64,000 bases of DNA from the NCBI GenBank assembly GCA_031081715.1, contig JAVHMA010000001.1:157385-221384 (forward strand), given 5' to 3'. The translations under genes and the position numbers were made by a program. Under the pieces are notes generated by a model, which saw only the letters and a list, made by a program, of their open reading frames with translations, did no database searches and was not told the origin of the DNA. Below, piece after piece: positions 1-7,296 of this stretch (position 1 is its first letter; each line of letters opens with the position of its first letter). The stretch comes from Armatimonadota bacterium. Lineage in GTDB: Bacteria > Sysuimicrobiota > Sysuimicrobiia > Sysuimicrobiales > Humicultoraceae.

Positions 1-1320
1 GCGATGGCGGTACGTCGGGCCCTGGACGCGCTGGGGTTCGTGGAGGTCGAGACCCCGATGCTCATCCGGAGCACGCCGGAGGGCGCGCGCGACTTCATCG
101 TGCCGAGCCGGCTCCAGCCCGGCAAGTTCTACGCGCTCCCGCAGTCGCCCCAGCTCTTCAAGCAGCTGCTCATGGTGGCCGGCCTGGACCGCTACTTCCA
201 GATCGTCCGGTGCTTCCGCGATGAGGACCTGCGGGCCGACCGCCAGCCCGAGTTCACGCAGATTGACGTGGAGATGAGCTTCGTCGGCCAGGACGACATC
301 ATCGCGGTCACCGAGACGGTCGTGGCCACGGCGGTCGAGTCGGTGCGGGGCGTGCGCGTGGCGACGCCGTTCCCCCGCCTCTCGTACGCTGACACGATGC
401 TGCGCTATGGGTCCGACAAACCGGATCTGCGCGTGGACCTCGAGATCGCCGACCTCACGCCGCTGGCTGCCACGAGTGGCATCGAGCGCTTCGCGGCGGC
501 CGCGGCCACCGGCGGGGTGCTGCGCGGCCTGCGGGTGCCCGGATGCGCCGGCGCGTCGCGCCGCGAGCTCGACGAGCTCACCGCGGTGGCGGTAGCCGCG
601 GGCGCCGGCGGGCTGGCTCCCCTCGCGCTTGTCGCCGGCGGTCCTCGCGGCCCGCTGGCGCGTCGGCTGACCGAGGGCGCAGTGGCGGCCGTCGCGGAGC
701 GGACCGGCGCGCGGGAAGGCGACCTGGTGCTGCTCGTCGCCGGGCCCGAGCCGGTGGTCGCGGCCGCGCTGGGCCGGTTGCGCCTGGACGTAGCGGAGCG
801 CTACGGCCTGCGCCGCGACGACGGCGCCCTGCGATTCGTCTGGGTCACCGGGTTCCCCCTGCTCGAGTGGAGCGATGCCGACGGCCGGTACACGCCTGTC
901 CACCATCCGTTCACCGCGCCGATGATCGAGGATCTGCCGCTGCTGGCCACCCATCCTGGTCGGGTCCGGGCTCAGGCGCACGACCTGGTGCTGAACGGCG
1001 TCGAGCTCGGCGGCGGCAGCATCCGGATCCACGACCGGGCGGTCCAGGAACGGGTCTTCGACCTGCTCGGCATCGGGGCCGAAGAGGCCCGTGCCCGTTT
1101 CGGATTCCTGCTCGAGGCACTCCAATATGGCGCGCCTCCCCATGGCGGTATCGCACTCGGGCTGGATCGGTTCGTCATGCTGCTGGCGGGCGAGGCGACC
1201 ATCCGAGAGGTCATCGCTTTCCCGAAGACCGCGAGCGCGGCCGACCTGCTGACCGGTGCGCCCGGCGAGGTGGACCCGGCGCTGCTCCGCGACGCGCACA
1301 TCGCGGTGATCGCCGACTGA
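1..1320 (+). CDS. aspS: Aspartyl-tRNA synthetase, 5'-truncated by the window edge
   Basis: Class II aminoacyl-tRNA synthetase that charges tRNA-Asp in the cytosol. The reading frame is open from base 1, and 438 residues follow the first ATG at 4. Bacterial AspRS is about 590 residues, so roughly 150 (the N-terminal OB-fold anticodon-binding domain) lie upstream of the window. Visible parts are motif 1 (TPMLIRSTPEGARDF, near residue 18), motif 2 (RYFQIVRCFRDEDLRADRQ, about 63-81), a GAD insertion domain in the middle and motif 3 (GIALGLDRFVMLL) near the C-terminus. A separate asnS gene lies at 8007, so this enzyme may be Asp-specific rather than non-discriminating; that is inference. The 6S RNA gene follows directly, as in Bacillus. 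Confidence 0.96.
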   Translation, partial: AMAVRRALDALGFVEVETPMLIRSTPEGARDFIVPSRLQPGKFYALPQSPQLFKQLLMVAGLDRYFQIVRCFRDEDLRADRQPEFTQIDVEMSFVGQDDIIAVTETVVATAVESVRGVRVATPFPRLSYADTMLRYGSDKPDLRVDLEIADLTPLAATSGIERFAAAAATGGVLRGLRVPGCAGASRRELDELTAVAVAAGAGGLAPLALVAGGPRGPLARRLTEGAVAAVAERTGAREGDLVLLVAGPEPVVAAALGRLRLDVAERYGLRRDDGALRFVWVTGFPLLEWSDADGRYTPVHHPFTAPMIEDLPLLATHPGRVRAQAHDLVLNGVELGGGSIRIHDRAVQERVFDLLGIGAEEARARFGFLLEALQYGAPPHGGIALGLDRFVMLLAGEATIREVIAFPKTASAADLLTGAPGEVDPALLRDAHIAVIAD

Positions 1321-1333
1321 CCGGCACGGCGCG

Positions 1334-1362
1334 TTGCGGGCCAGCGCACCGCGTGCTAGCAT
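1334..1362 (+). promoter_or_regulatory. Promoter of the 6S RNA gene
   Basis: The -35 element TTGCGG (1334-1339) is separated by 17 bp from an extended -10, TGC-TAGCAT (1354-1362). The predicted start is near 1369, where the self-complementary 6S sequence begins. The tRNA-Sec promoter at 51281 uses the same -35 hexamer. Confidence 0.7.
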
Positions 1363-1368
1363 GTGGGC

Positions 1369-1560
1369 GGGAACGGTTCTCTGCCGTGTGCGAGGCGGGT
1401 CGATAGCCCCGATCCAACACGGAGTCCCAGGGAGCCCGTCTCCGACCGTGGAGGGTTCCCGCGTGATCAGCGTGGGCGACGAATCGGTCGGGAGGGCACC
1501 CACCTACGAGCGTAGGGTTCGGGGGCTATGATCCGCACGGCACGGCGGAGAGCACTATGA
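1369..1560 (+). ncRNA. ssrS: 6S RNA (RNA polymerase regulator), predicted
   Basis: A non-coding stretch of about 190 nt lies between aspS and rarA, the location of 6S-1 RNA (bsrA) in Bacillus. The ends pair over a long interrupted helix: TCTCTGCCGTGTGCG (from 1378) with CGCACGGCACGGCGGAGA (from 1534), and CGGGTCGATAGCCCCGA (1396-1412) with TTCGGGGGCTATGATCCG (1519-1535). An apical stem pairs CTCCGACC with GGTCGGGAG. A small hairpin, CCTACG-AG-CGTAGG (1503-1516), sits on the 3' side of the central region, as in known 6S RNAs. Size, position, rod-like fold and a dedicated promoter all agree. The family binds sigma-A RNA polymerase by mimicking an open promoter. Ends are approximate and no covariance search was possible. 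Confidence 0.74.
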
Positions 1561-1586
1561 GGGGCGGCCGCGCACGCGGCCGCCCC
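1561..1586 (+). terminator. Strong hairpin ending the 6S RNA transcript
   Basis: A perfect 12-bp inverted repeat, GGGGCGGCCGCG-CA-CGCGGCCGCCCC, follows the 6S RNA directly. No U-tract follows (TCGCGGTATTGG), so it may act as a weak terminator or as a 3'-end processing or stability hairpin. Confidence 0.5.
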
Positions 1587-1652
1587 TCGCGGTATTGGCG
1601 GCGCGCTGCCTCTCTTCGCATCGTGGCAGCGTCCCCTGCGTGAGGGGTTCCG

Positions 1653-1661
1653 TGCTACGAT
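1653..1661 (+). promoter_or_regulatory. Extended -10 promoter for rarA
   Basis: TGC-TACGAT matches the extended -10 form seen before other genes here. No convincing -35 is visible. The predicted start near 1668 leaves a leader of only about 14 nt before the ATG at 1682. That leader is a small palindrome (GGTGGGCCCCACC) with no Shine-Dalgarno sequence. Confidence 0.45.
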
Positions 1662-1681
1662 ACAGTCGGTGGGCCCCACCG

Positions 1682-2998
1682 ATGTCGCTGTTTGAGCAGA
1701 CCGGCACCCGTCCCGCGGCGCCGCTGGCGGCGCGGCTACGGCCGCGCTCGCTGGACGAGTTCGTCGGTCAGGCCCACCTGGTCGGCCCGGGCCGTGCGCT
1801 GCGGGCGGCGATCGACGACGACCAGGTTCACAGCCTGATCCTTTGGGGGCCGCCAGGGGTGGGCAAGACCTCGCTCGCGCTCATCATTGCCGCGAAGACC
1901 CGGTCGCACGTGGAGCAGGTCAACGCGGTCACGGCCGGGGTCGCCGACCTCCGGCGTATCATCGCCGAGGCGCAAGACCGGCGACGGTTCCACGGCCACC
2001 GGACGCTGCTGCTCGTCGACGAGATCCACCGCTTCAACAAGGCGCAGCAGGACGTGCTCCTACCCCACGTGGAGGACGGCACCCTCATCCTGATCGGCGC
2101 GACGACCGAGAACCCGTTCTACCAGGTGAACGCGACACTCGTCTCGCGCTCGCGGGTCGCGCAGCTCCAGCCGCTGGCCGACGGAGAGATCCGCGCGATC
2201 GTGGCACGAGCGCTCGCTGACCCCCAGGGGCTGGGAGGGCTCGGGCTCGCGATCGAGGAGGACGCCCTCGCTCACTTGGTCCGCCTGAGCAACGGCGACG
2301 CGCGGGTCGCGCTCAACGTCCTCGAGGCCGCCGCCCTGGCGGTCGGGGCCACCGGCGGTCGCCGGGTGACGCTCGATGCGGTGGCGGACGCGGCGCAGCG
2401 GCGACCACTGGCCTACGACCAGGCCGGTGACGCCCACTACGATACGATTTCGGCGTTCATCAAGAGCCTGCGGGGGTCCGATCCGGACGCGGCCGTGTAC
2501 TGGCTCGCGCGCATGCTGGCCGCCGGGGAGGACCCGCGGTTCATCGCCCGGCGCATGATCGTCCACGCAGCCGAGGACGTCGGCCTCGCCGACCCGACGG
2601 CCCTGTTGGTCGCCACGGCCGCCGCTCACGCGGTCGAGTACGTGGGTCTGCCCGAGGCGCGCATCCCTATGGCGGAGGCCGCCATCTACATCGCGACCGC
2701 ACCGAAGAGCAACGCGGTGGTGCGGGCGATCAGCGCCGCAGGAGAAGACGTCCAGGAGCAGCGCGCCGGCCGCGTCCCGGTCCACCTGCGGGACACCAGC
2801 CATCCGCAAGCGGTTCGACAGATGCGCCACGGGGTAGACTACCGCTACCCACACGACGCGCCGGGCGGCTTCGTCCCGCAGGACTACTGGCCGGAGGGCA
2901 TGACCCGCCGGCGCTACTACGAGCCCACCGACCGCGGGCTGGAGGCCGAGCTCAGGCGCCGGCTGGCGGCCTGGTGGGGCGAGGAGCCGGCGCTTTGA
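1682..2998 (+). CDS. rarA: Replication-associated recombination protein RarA (MgsA), AAA+ ATPase
   Basis: AAA+ ATPase of the RarA/Mgs1/WRNIP1 family, which acts at stalled replication forks and binds SSB and DNA ends. From the ATG at 1682 the protein is 438 residues, the usual length. It shows Walker A GPPGVGKT (56-63), Walker B LLLVDEIHRF (109-118) and sensor 1 GATTENP (139-145), followed by the RarA C-terminal domain. An in-frame upstream start at 1595 would add 29 non-conserved residues that cross the predicted promoter, so 1682 (MSLFEQ, a typical beginning) is preferred. The stop codon overlaps the -35 of the next promoter. Order aspS-6S-rarA-mnmA matches the Bacillus arrangement. Confidence 0.93.
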   Translation: MSLFEQTGTRPAAPLAARLRPRSLDEFVGQAHLVGPGRALRAAIDDDQVHSLILWGPPGVGKTSLALIIAAKTRSHVEQVNAVTAGVADLRRIIAEAQDRRRFHGHRTLLLVDEIHRFNKAQQDVLLPHVEDGTLILIGATTENPFYQVNATLVSRSRVAQLQPLADGEIRAIVARALADPQGLGGLGLAIEEDALAHLVRLSNGDARVALNVLEAAALAVGATGGRRVTLDAVADAAQRRPLAYDQAGDAHYDTISAFIKSLRGSDPDAAVYWLARMLAAGEDPRFIARRMIVHAAEDVGLADPTALLVATAAAHAVEYVGLPEARIPMAEAAIYIATAPKSNAVVRAISAAGEDVQEQRAGRVPVHLRDTSHPQAVRQMRHGVDYRYPHDAPGGFVPQDYWPEGMTRRRYYEPTDRGLEAELRRRLAAWWGEEPAL

Positions 2999-3024
2999 CA
3001 CGCCGCGTTTTGCGCTGTTACCAT
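2995..3024 (+). promoter_or_regulatory. Promoter of mnmA
   Basis: A perfect -35, TTGACA (2995-3000), overlaps the rarA stop codon. An 18-bp spacer leads to extended -10 TGT-TACCAT (3016-3024). Predicted start near 3031, giving a leader of about 25 nt. Confidence 0.72.
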
Positions 3025-3055
3025 CAGGGGACTGCGCACCGGCGGTGACGGTGAG

Positions 3056-4153
3056 ATGGCGACGATCGCCGTCGCGATGAGCGGCGGGGTGGACAGTGCG
3101 GTGGCCGCGGCGTTGCTGGTCCGCGAGGGACACCGCGTCATCGGGCTCACGATGAATCTGTGGCCGGCGTGGCTGCCGCCCGCGGACGGGGCGTCGCGTG
3201 CCTGCTGCGGGGCGAGCGCGATCGACGACGCCCGCGAGACGGCCGTTCGCCTGGGCATCCCGCACTACGTGCTCAACCTGCGCGAGGCGTTCGAGCGCGA
3301 GGTCATCGGGTACTTCGTGGACGAGTACGCGCAGGGCCGCACGCCCAATCCCTGCATCGCGTGCAACCAGGCTGTGAAGTTCAGCATCCTGCTCGAGCGC
3401 GTCAGCGCGCTGGGGGCGGACGCGCTGGCCACCGGCCACTACGCCCGTATCGCGCACGACCCCGCGACCGGGGCGCCGCGCCTGCTGCGCGCGACCGACG
3501 CGCGCAAGGACCAGTCGTACGTGCTCTACGGACTCGTGCCGGCGCAACTCGCGCGGGTGCGGTTTCCGGTCGGCCCCTACCGCAAGCCCGAGGTCCGCGC
3601 GCTGGCCCGCAGCCTGGGGCTCCCCGTCGCCGACAAGCCGGACAGTCAGGAGATCTGCTTCGTGCCCGGCGGGCACTACGGCGCGCTGGTCGCGGCGCGG
3701 CGCCCGGAGGCGGCGCGTCCCGGCCCGATCCTTGCCCGCGACGGCGCCGTGGTCGGCACGCACGCGGGCATCGGCCGCTATACCGTTGGGCAGCGCCGTG
3801 GCCTGGGCCTGGCAGGCGGCGCGCCGCGCTACGTGGTGGACATCGATCCAGCGCGCAACGCGCTCGTCGTGGGGGGGGCGGAGGCGCTCGCGCGCGAAAG
3901 CGTCCTGCTGCGCGACGTGAACTGGATCGCGCCGCCGCCGCCATCGGGTCGCGTCACCGCCCGCCTGCGGCATGCGGCCGCGGAGGTCCCGGCCCGTCTG
4001 GAGGAGGTGTCGGGCGGAGCGCTACGCGTCTGGTTCGAAACGTCCCAGCGCGCCGCGGCCCCGGGCCAGGCCGTGGCGCTCTACGACGGGGAGATTGTAC
4101 TGGGCGGCGGCATCATCGAGCGAGAGGTACCGAGGGGAGGCGAAGGGTCATGA
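3056..4153 (+). CDS. mnmA: tRNA-specific 2-thiouridylase MnmA
   Basis: Cytosolic enzyme that thiolates U34 of tRNA-Lys, -Glu and -Gln, taking sulfur from a cysteine desulfurase relay. The 365-residue length is normal. It shows the ATP pyrophosphatase P-loop SGGVDS (9-14), the catalytic cysteine in NPCIACN (C100), the second active-site cysteine in EICFVPGGHYG (C201), and the family segment CCGASAIDDAR (50-60). The ATG at 3056 lies about 25 nt behind a strong promoter. The stop overlaps the next ATG (ATGA), implying translational coupling to the YtxH-like gene. No cysteine desulfurase gene is adjacent. Confidence 0.96.
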   Translation: MATIAVAMSGGVDSAVAAALLVREGHRVIGLTMNLWPAWLPPADGASRACCGASAIDDARETAVRLGIPHYVLNLREAFEREVIGYFVDEYAQGRTPNPCIACNQAVKFSILLERVSALGADALATGHYARIAHDPATGAPRLLRATDARKDQSYVLYGLVPAQLARVRFPVGPYRKPEVRALARSLGLPVADKPDSQEICFVPGGHYGALVAARRPEAARPGPILARDGAVVGTHAGIGRYTVGQRRGLGLAGGAPRYVVDIDPARNALVVGGAEALARESVLLRDVNWIAPPPPSGRVTARLRHAAAEVPARLEEVSGGALRVWFETSQRAAAPGQAVALYDGEIVLGGGIIEREVPRGGEGS

Positions 4154-4479
4154 GCAACCGCACCGACTTCGTCGCCGGGTTCATCCTGGGTGGTCTGCTC
4201 GGCACGGCGCTGGCGCTGCTGTTCGCGCCGCGCTCAGGCGAGGAGACGCGCCAGCAGTTGACGAGCTCCGCAGAGCAGCTCCGCGAGCGCGCCAGGGAGC
4301 GCGCCGACGACCTGCTCGACCGGGTCCGCACGGGGGCCCAGGACCTCTCCGAGCGGGGCCGGGCGGCGCTGGACGACGGCGTCGGCCGCCTTCGAGACGC
4401 CGTCGAGCGAGGGCGCGAGGCGATTGAGGAGAAGGCCCGCGAGCGCCAGGGCCGTGGGGGCGACCCGACCGAGAGCTAG
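4150..4479 (+). CDS. YtxH-domain small membrane protein
   Basis: 109 residues beginning MSNRTDFVAGFILGGLLG. One N-terminal transmembrane or glycine-rich segment (about 7-26) is followed by the YtxH hallmark LLFAPRSGEETRQQL and then a long charged amphipathic helix, probably a coiled coil, to the C-terminus. YtxH proteins are stress-linked in Bacillus but have no defined biochemical role. It overlaps mnmA by 4 nt and is itself overlapped by the next gene, so it belongs to that operon. The family call rests on the FAPRSGEETR motif after a glycine-zipper helix. Confidence 0.8.
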   Translation: MSNRTDFVAGFILGGLLGTALALLFAPRSGEETRQQLTSSAEQLRERARERADDLLDRVRTGAQDLSERGRAALDDGVGRLRDAVERGREAIEEKARERQGRGGDPTES

Positions 4480-5770
4480 CTCCCTGCTGGACGCGCTGCC
4501 CGGGCCGCTGCGGCCCGGGCTAACCGTGGCCGACCGCCTGCAGCGCGCGGGGTGGGAGACCTACCTGGTCGGCGGCGTCGTGCGCGACCTCCTGCTCGGA
4601 CGCACGCCCGCCGACCTCGACATCGCGACCGCGGCCCCGCCCGGGACGGTGCGGGCGCTGTTCGCGCACACCGTCCCGGTGGGCGCGGAGTTCGGCGTGA
4701 CCGCGGTGATCGCGGACGGTCGGCCCTATCAGGTGGCGACCTTCCGGCGCGAGGGGCCGTACCTCGACGGGCGGCGGCCGTCGTTCGTCGAACGCGGCGA
4801 CCTCGCGACTGACGCGGCCCGTCGCGACTTCACGATCAACGCGCTCTACCTCGACCCGCGGACCGGCACCGTTCGTGACCTCGTCGGCGGTCAGGCGGAC
4901 CTGGCCGCGCGGGTCGTCCGCGCGGTGGGCGACCCCGCCGAACGGTTCCGCGAGGATCGGCTGCGTATGCTGCGCGCGGTGCGCCTGGCGACCGAGCTCG
5001 GGTTCACGCTGGACGCCGGCACACGCGGGGCGATCGAGGCGGCTGCTCCCCTGGTGGCGTCGGTCAGCGCCGAGCGCGTACGTGACGAGCTGCTGCGCCT
5101 GCTGGCCGCGCCACAGCGCGCCGCGGGCGCGCGCCTGCTGGCCGAGACCGGCCTGCTCGGCGTGGTCCTCCCGGAGCTTGCGGAGCCCGGTGCCGGTGAC
5201 CGCCTGGCGGTTACCCTCGCCTGCCTGGAGGCCCTGCGCCGGCCTGAGGCGACGCTCGCGCTGGCCGCGATGCTCCACACCCTGGATTTCGCGCGCGTGG
5301 AGGCGGTCTGCCGCCGCCTGCGGGTGCCCAGCGCGCAGCGGCGCGCCGTGGTGGCGCTCATCGCCGGCCTGCCCGCCGTGCCGGTACTCTCGCGGAAGCG
5401 GCCGTCGGAGGTGCGGGCACTTTTGCGCCACGCGGGCGCCGCGGCCCTGCTCGAGCTCAGCCGCGCCGCTGCGGTAGCGCGCGGCGAAGGCACCAGGGCC
5501 GCGCGCCGTGCCGCCGTCGTCGTGGCGTCCGTGCCGGCGGACGGGCTGGCCGCGCTGCTCTCTGGCCGCGACCTGCGCGCGCTGGGCCTGGCGCCGGGGC
5601 CGCAGTATCGGGCGATCCTCGATGCGGTGGGCCAGGCGCGCGCGCGCGGCGAGATCGCCTCGCCAGCAGAAGCGCGGGCCTGGGTGCGGGCGCGGCTGCG
5701 GGCAGGAGGCCACGCGGTGACCGTGGAACGCTCCCGCCGGTCCGCGCGGTCCGGCGGACCTGGAGGCTAG
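4454..5770 (+). CDS. CCA-adding enzyme / poly(A) polymerase family nucleotidyltransferase
   Basis: Class II tRNA nucleotidyltransferase, which adds or repairs the CCA end of tRNA or polyadenylates RNA. The head domain carries YLVGGVVRDLLLGRTPADLDIA (here split as GGVVRD and the metal-binding D-L-D). Then come RRDFTINALYLDP and the neck motif DPAERFREDRLRMLRAVRLA, the latter typical of nucleotide selection. A helical C-terminal region runs to residue 438. The start is uncertain: GTG at 4454 and TTG at 4424 are both in frame, neither has a clear ribosome site, and both overlap the ytxH-like gene. The tRNA-Sec gene in this window encodes its own CCA, so the role may be repair. CCA addition versus polyadenylation cannot be settled by eye. 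Confidence 0.88.
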   Translation: MGATRPRASSLLDALPGPLRPGLTVADRLQRAGWETYLVGGVVRDLLLGRTPADLDIATAAPPGTVRALFAHTVPVGAEFGVTAVIADGRPYQVATFRREGPYLDGRRPSFVERGDLATDAARRDFTINALYLDPRTGTVRDLVGGQADLAARVVRAVGDPAERFREDRLRMLRAVRLATELGFTLDAGTRGAIEAAAPLVASVSAERVRDELLRLLAAPQRAAGARLLAETGLLGVVLPELAEPGAGDRLAVTLACLEALRRPEATLALAAMLHTLDFARVEAVCRRLRVPSAQRRAVVALIAGLPAVPVLSRKRPSEVRALLRHAGAAALLELSRAAAVARGEGTRAARRAAVVVASVPADGLAALLSGRDLRALGLAPGPQYRAILDAVGQARARGEIASPAEARAWVRARLRAGGHAVTVERSRRSARSGGPGG

Positions 5771-5771
5771 C

Positions 5772-5927
5772 ATGGTCGAGCGTCAGGCGGTCCTGATCGT
5801 GCTGTGGGCGCTGGCGGTGATGATCGTGGTGGGCGCGGTGCTGCCCGCGGTCGCGCCAGGGCTGATTCGGTTCGTCAACCGTACGGTGCTCAAGGAGGAC
5901 GCCGCCAACCACCAGTCCGGGCACTAG
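5772..5927 (+). CDS. Small single-pass membrane protein, 51 residues, unknown
   Basis: The ORF begins MVERQAVLIVLWALAVMIV and ends HHQSGH-like (NHQSGH). A strong Shine-Dalgarno GGAGG (from 5762) lies 7 nt upstream of the ATG. One hydrophobic helix covers about residues 6-30, with a short polar basic/acidic tail that would face the opposite side. The stop of the CCA-family gene is 1 nt upstream, so the two are probably cotranscribed. No family is recognised. The ribosome site and the clean hydrophobic helix make it likely to be translated. Confidence 0.6.
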   Translation: MVERQAVLIVLWALAVMIVVGAVLPAVAPGLIRFVNRTVLKEDAANHQSGH

Positions 5928-6017
5928 CGAGTACCCGCGTACAAGGAGATCGTTCTCGACGGGTCGAACACGCCTTCGGGCGGGGCAGGTTATCTTGCGC
6001 CCGCCGGGTGCAGAAGC

Positions 6018-6833
6018 GTGGACGGCGAGGCGCTGGTCATCGGGCTCGTCAACCAGAAAGGCGGCTGCGGCAAGACCACCACGGCCGTCAACCTGAGCGC
6101 CTCCCTGGCGGCCGCGGGCCACCGCACCCTGCTTGTCGACCTCGACCCGCAGGCGAACGCCACGGTCAGCGTGGGCGTGGACCCGGCCACGCTCGAGCGC
6201 ACGATCTACCACGTCCTCGTCGATCCGGACCACGACGAGGGACTGCCGCTCGAGACGGTGATCCGGCCGACGAGCGTCAAGCGGCTGGATGTCGCGCCCT
6301 CGTCGATCGACCTGGCGGCGGCGGAGCTCGAGCTCGCGGCCCGTATCGGCCGCGAGAACTCGCTGCGGCGCCGGCTTGCCGCGGTCCGCGACCGGTACGC
6401 GTTCATCCTGATCGACACGCCGCCGTCGCTGGGCCTGCTGACCCTCAACGCGCTCGTGGCCTGCGACGCCATCGTCATCCCGATCCAGACACACTACTAC
6501 GCGCTGCTGGGGATGCGCCAGCTGCTGCGCACCCTCAAGATGGTGCGGGAGGAGGTCGGCCACCACGTTGAGATCCTCGGGGTGCTGCCGACGATGTACG
6601 ACTCGCGCACGACCATCAGCAAGGAGATCGTCGCCGGCATCCACGACTTCTTCCCGAACAAGGTATTCAAGTCCATCATCCACTTCAACATCAAGCTGGT
6701 GGAGTCGTCGATGAAGGGGGTCCCGCTCTTCGTCACCAACCCCGAGTCGCGCGGCGCCCGCGAGTACGCCAGTCTGGCAGAAGAGGTGATCACGCATGCC
6801 AAAGGCGCGCGAGGAGCTGCGGCGCGGCGTTAG
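6018..6833 (+). CDS. ParA/Soj-family chromosome-partitioning ATPase
   Basis: Deviant Walker ATPase of the ParA/MinD superfamily, 271 residues, beginning at GTG. Walker A is KGGCGKT (14-20) with the signature lysine. Walker A' appears as LLVDLDPQANAT and Walker B as FILIDTPPSLG. Such ATPases bind DNA or membrane and position cargo such as ParB-parS, plasmids or protein clusters. No parB or parS-like gene neighbours it; instead it overlaps by 38 nt the gene for a Cys-rich protein, its probable functional partner. It could therefore be an orphan ParA that places another cargo. Upstream (5928-6017) only a weak TATCTT -10-like string was seen. Confidence 0.9.
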   Translation: MDGEALVIGLVNQKGGCGKTTTAVNLSASLAAAGHRTLLVDLDPQANATVSVGVDPATLERTIYHVLVDPDHDEGLPLETVIRPTSVKRLDVAPSSIDLAAAELELAARIGRENSLRRRLAAVRDRYAFILIDTPPSLGLLTLNALVACDAIVIPIQTHYYALLGMRQLLRTLKMVREEVGHHVEILGVLPTMYDSRTTISKEIVAGIHDFFPNKVFKSIIHFNIKLVESSMKGVPLFVTNPESRGAREYASLAEEVITHAKGARGAAARR

Positions 6834-7290
6834 GAACCTGATCGAGGTCGCCTCCCGGGAAATGGACGCGCTCGACGCCGAGGCGCCTCCGGCGCCGCAG
6901 GCGCCCGAGGTATTCGGTGACGAGCGGCCCGATCGGCCGATCCTCCGCCTGGTCCGCGAGCCGGGGCCCGCGGCGACGCCCGTGGTCGACGAGCCGGCCC
7001 GGGCGAGCGCGCCCGCTCCGCCGGTGCAGCGTGTGCCGGCCCCCACGCGTGCTTTGGCCTCGGCCCCCCCGGCCCCCGTGCTGCACGGGATCCCGGCGGA
7101 CGCGAGCGGGGTGCATCCTCGCCGCGGCGTCTGCGCAGCATACTACGTGAACCACGCGTGCTGGGAGGTTCCCGAGGCGCCGTGCAACCAGGCGCTCCAC
7201 GTCTGTATGCTGCGCGACTGCCCGGTCTACAACCTCAACCGCGACGAGCTGGAGCGCCGCTTCGCGGCGAAGTTCGCGCATCTCTGGTAG
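6796..7290 (+). CDS. Uncharacterised ParA-linked protein with a C-terminal Cys-rich domain
   Basis: 164 residues, overlapping the parA 3' end by 38 nt in another frame, so expression is tightly linked. The N-terminus (1-30) is a basic-acidic amphipathic helix. Residues about 31-100 are a disordered Pro/Ala-rich linker. The C-terminal 55 residues are compact, with five cysteines at 113, 122, 130, 137 and 142 (CX8CX7CX6CX4C) and several aromatic residues (AAYYVNHACW). The pattern suggests a small metal- or FeS-binding fold, or disulfides, but no named family is recognised. A linker plus N-terminal helix next to a ParA resembles the layout of adaptors that stimulate ParA ATPases; that is inference. 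Confidence 0.72.
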   Translation: MPKAREELRRGVRNLIEVASREMDALDAEAPPAPQAPEVFGDERPDRPILRLVREPGPAATPVVDEPARASAPAPPVQRVPAPTRALASAPPAPVLHGIPADASGVHPRRGVCAAYYVNHACWEVPEAPCNQALHVCMLRDCPVYNLNRDELERRFAAKFAHLW

Positions 7291-7296
7291 TCGGGG

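Noticed and set aside
1595-1681. Earlier start for rarA
   Set aside because: The added residues are not conserved, and the stretch contains the presumed promoter.
2060-3973. Minus-strand open frame spanning rarA and mnmA
   Set aside because: It crosses two well-supported plus-strand genes and a promoter and has no recognisable domain.
5985-6000. Promoter for parA (TATCTT at 5991)
   Set aside because: No -35 and a poor match to the promoter form used elsewhere in the window; parA may be read from upstream.
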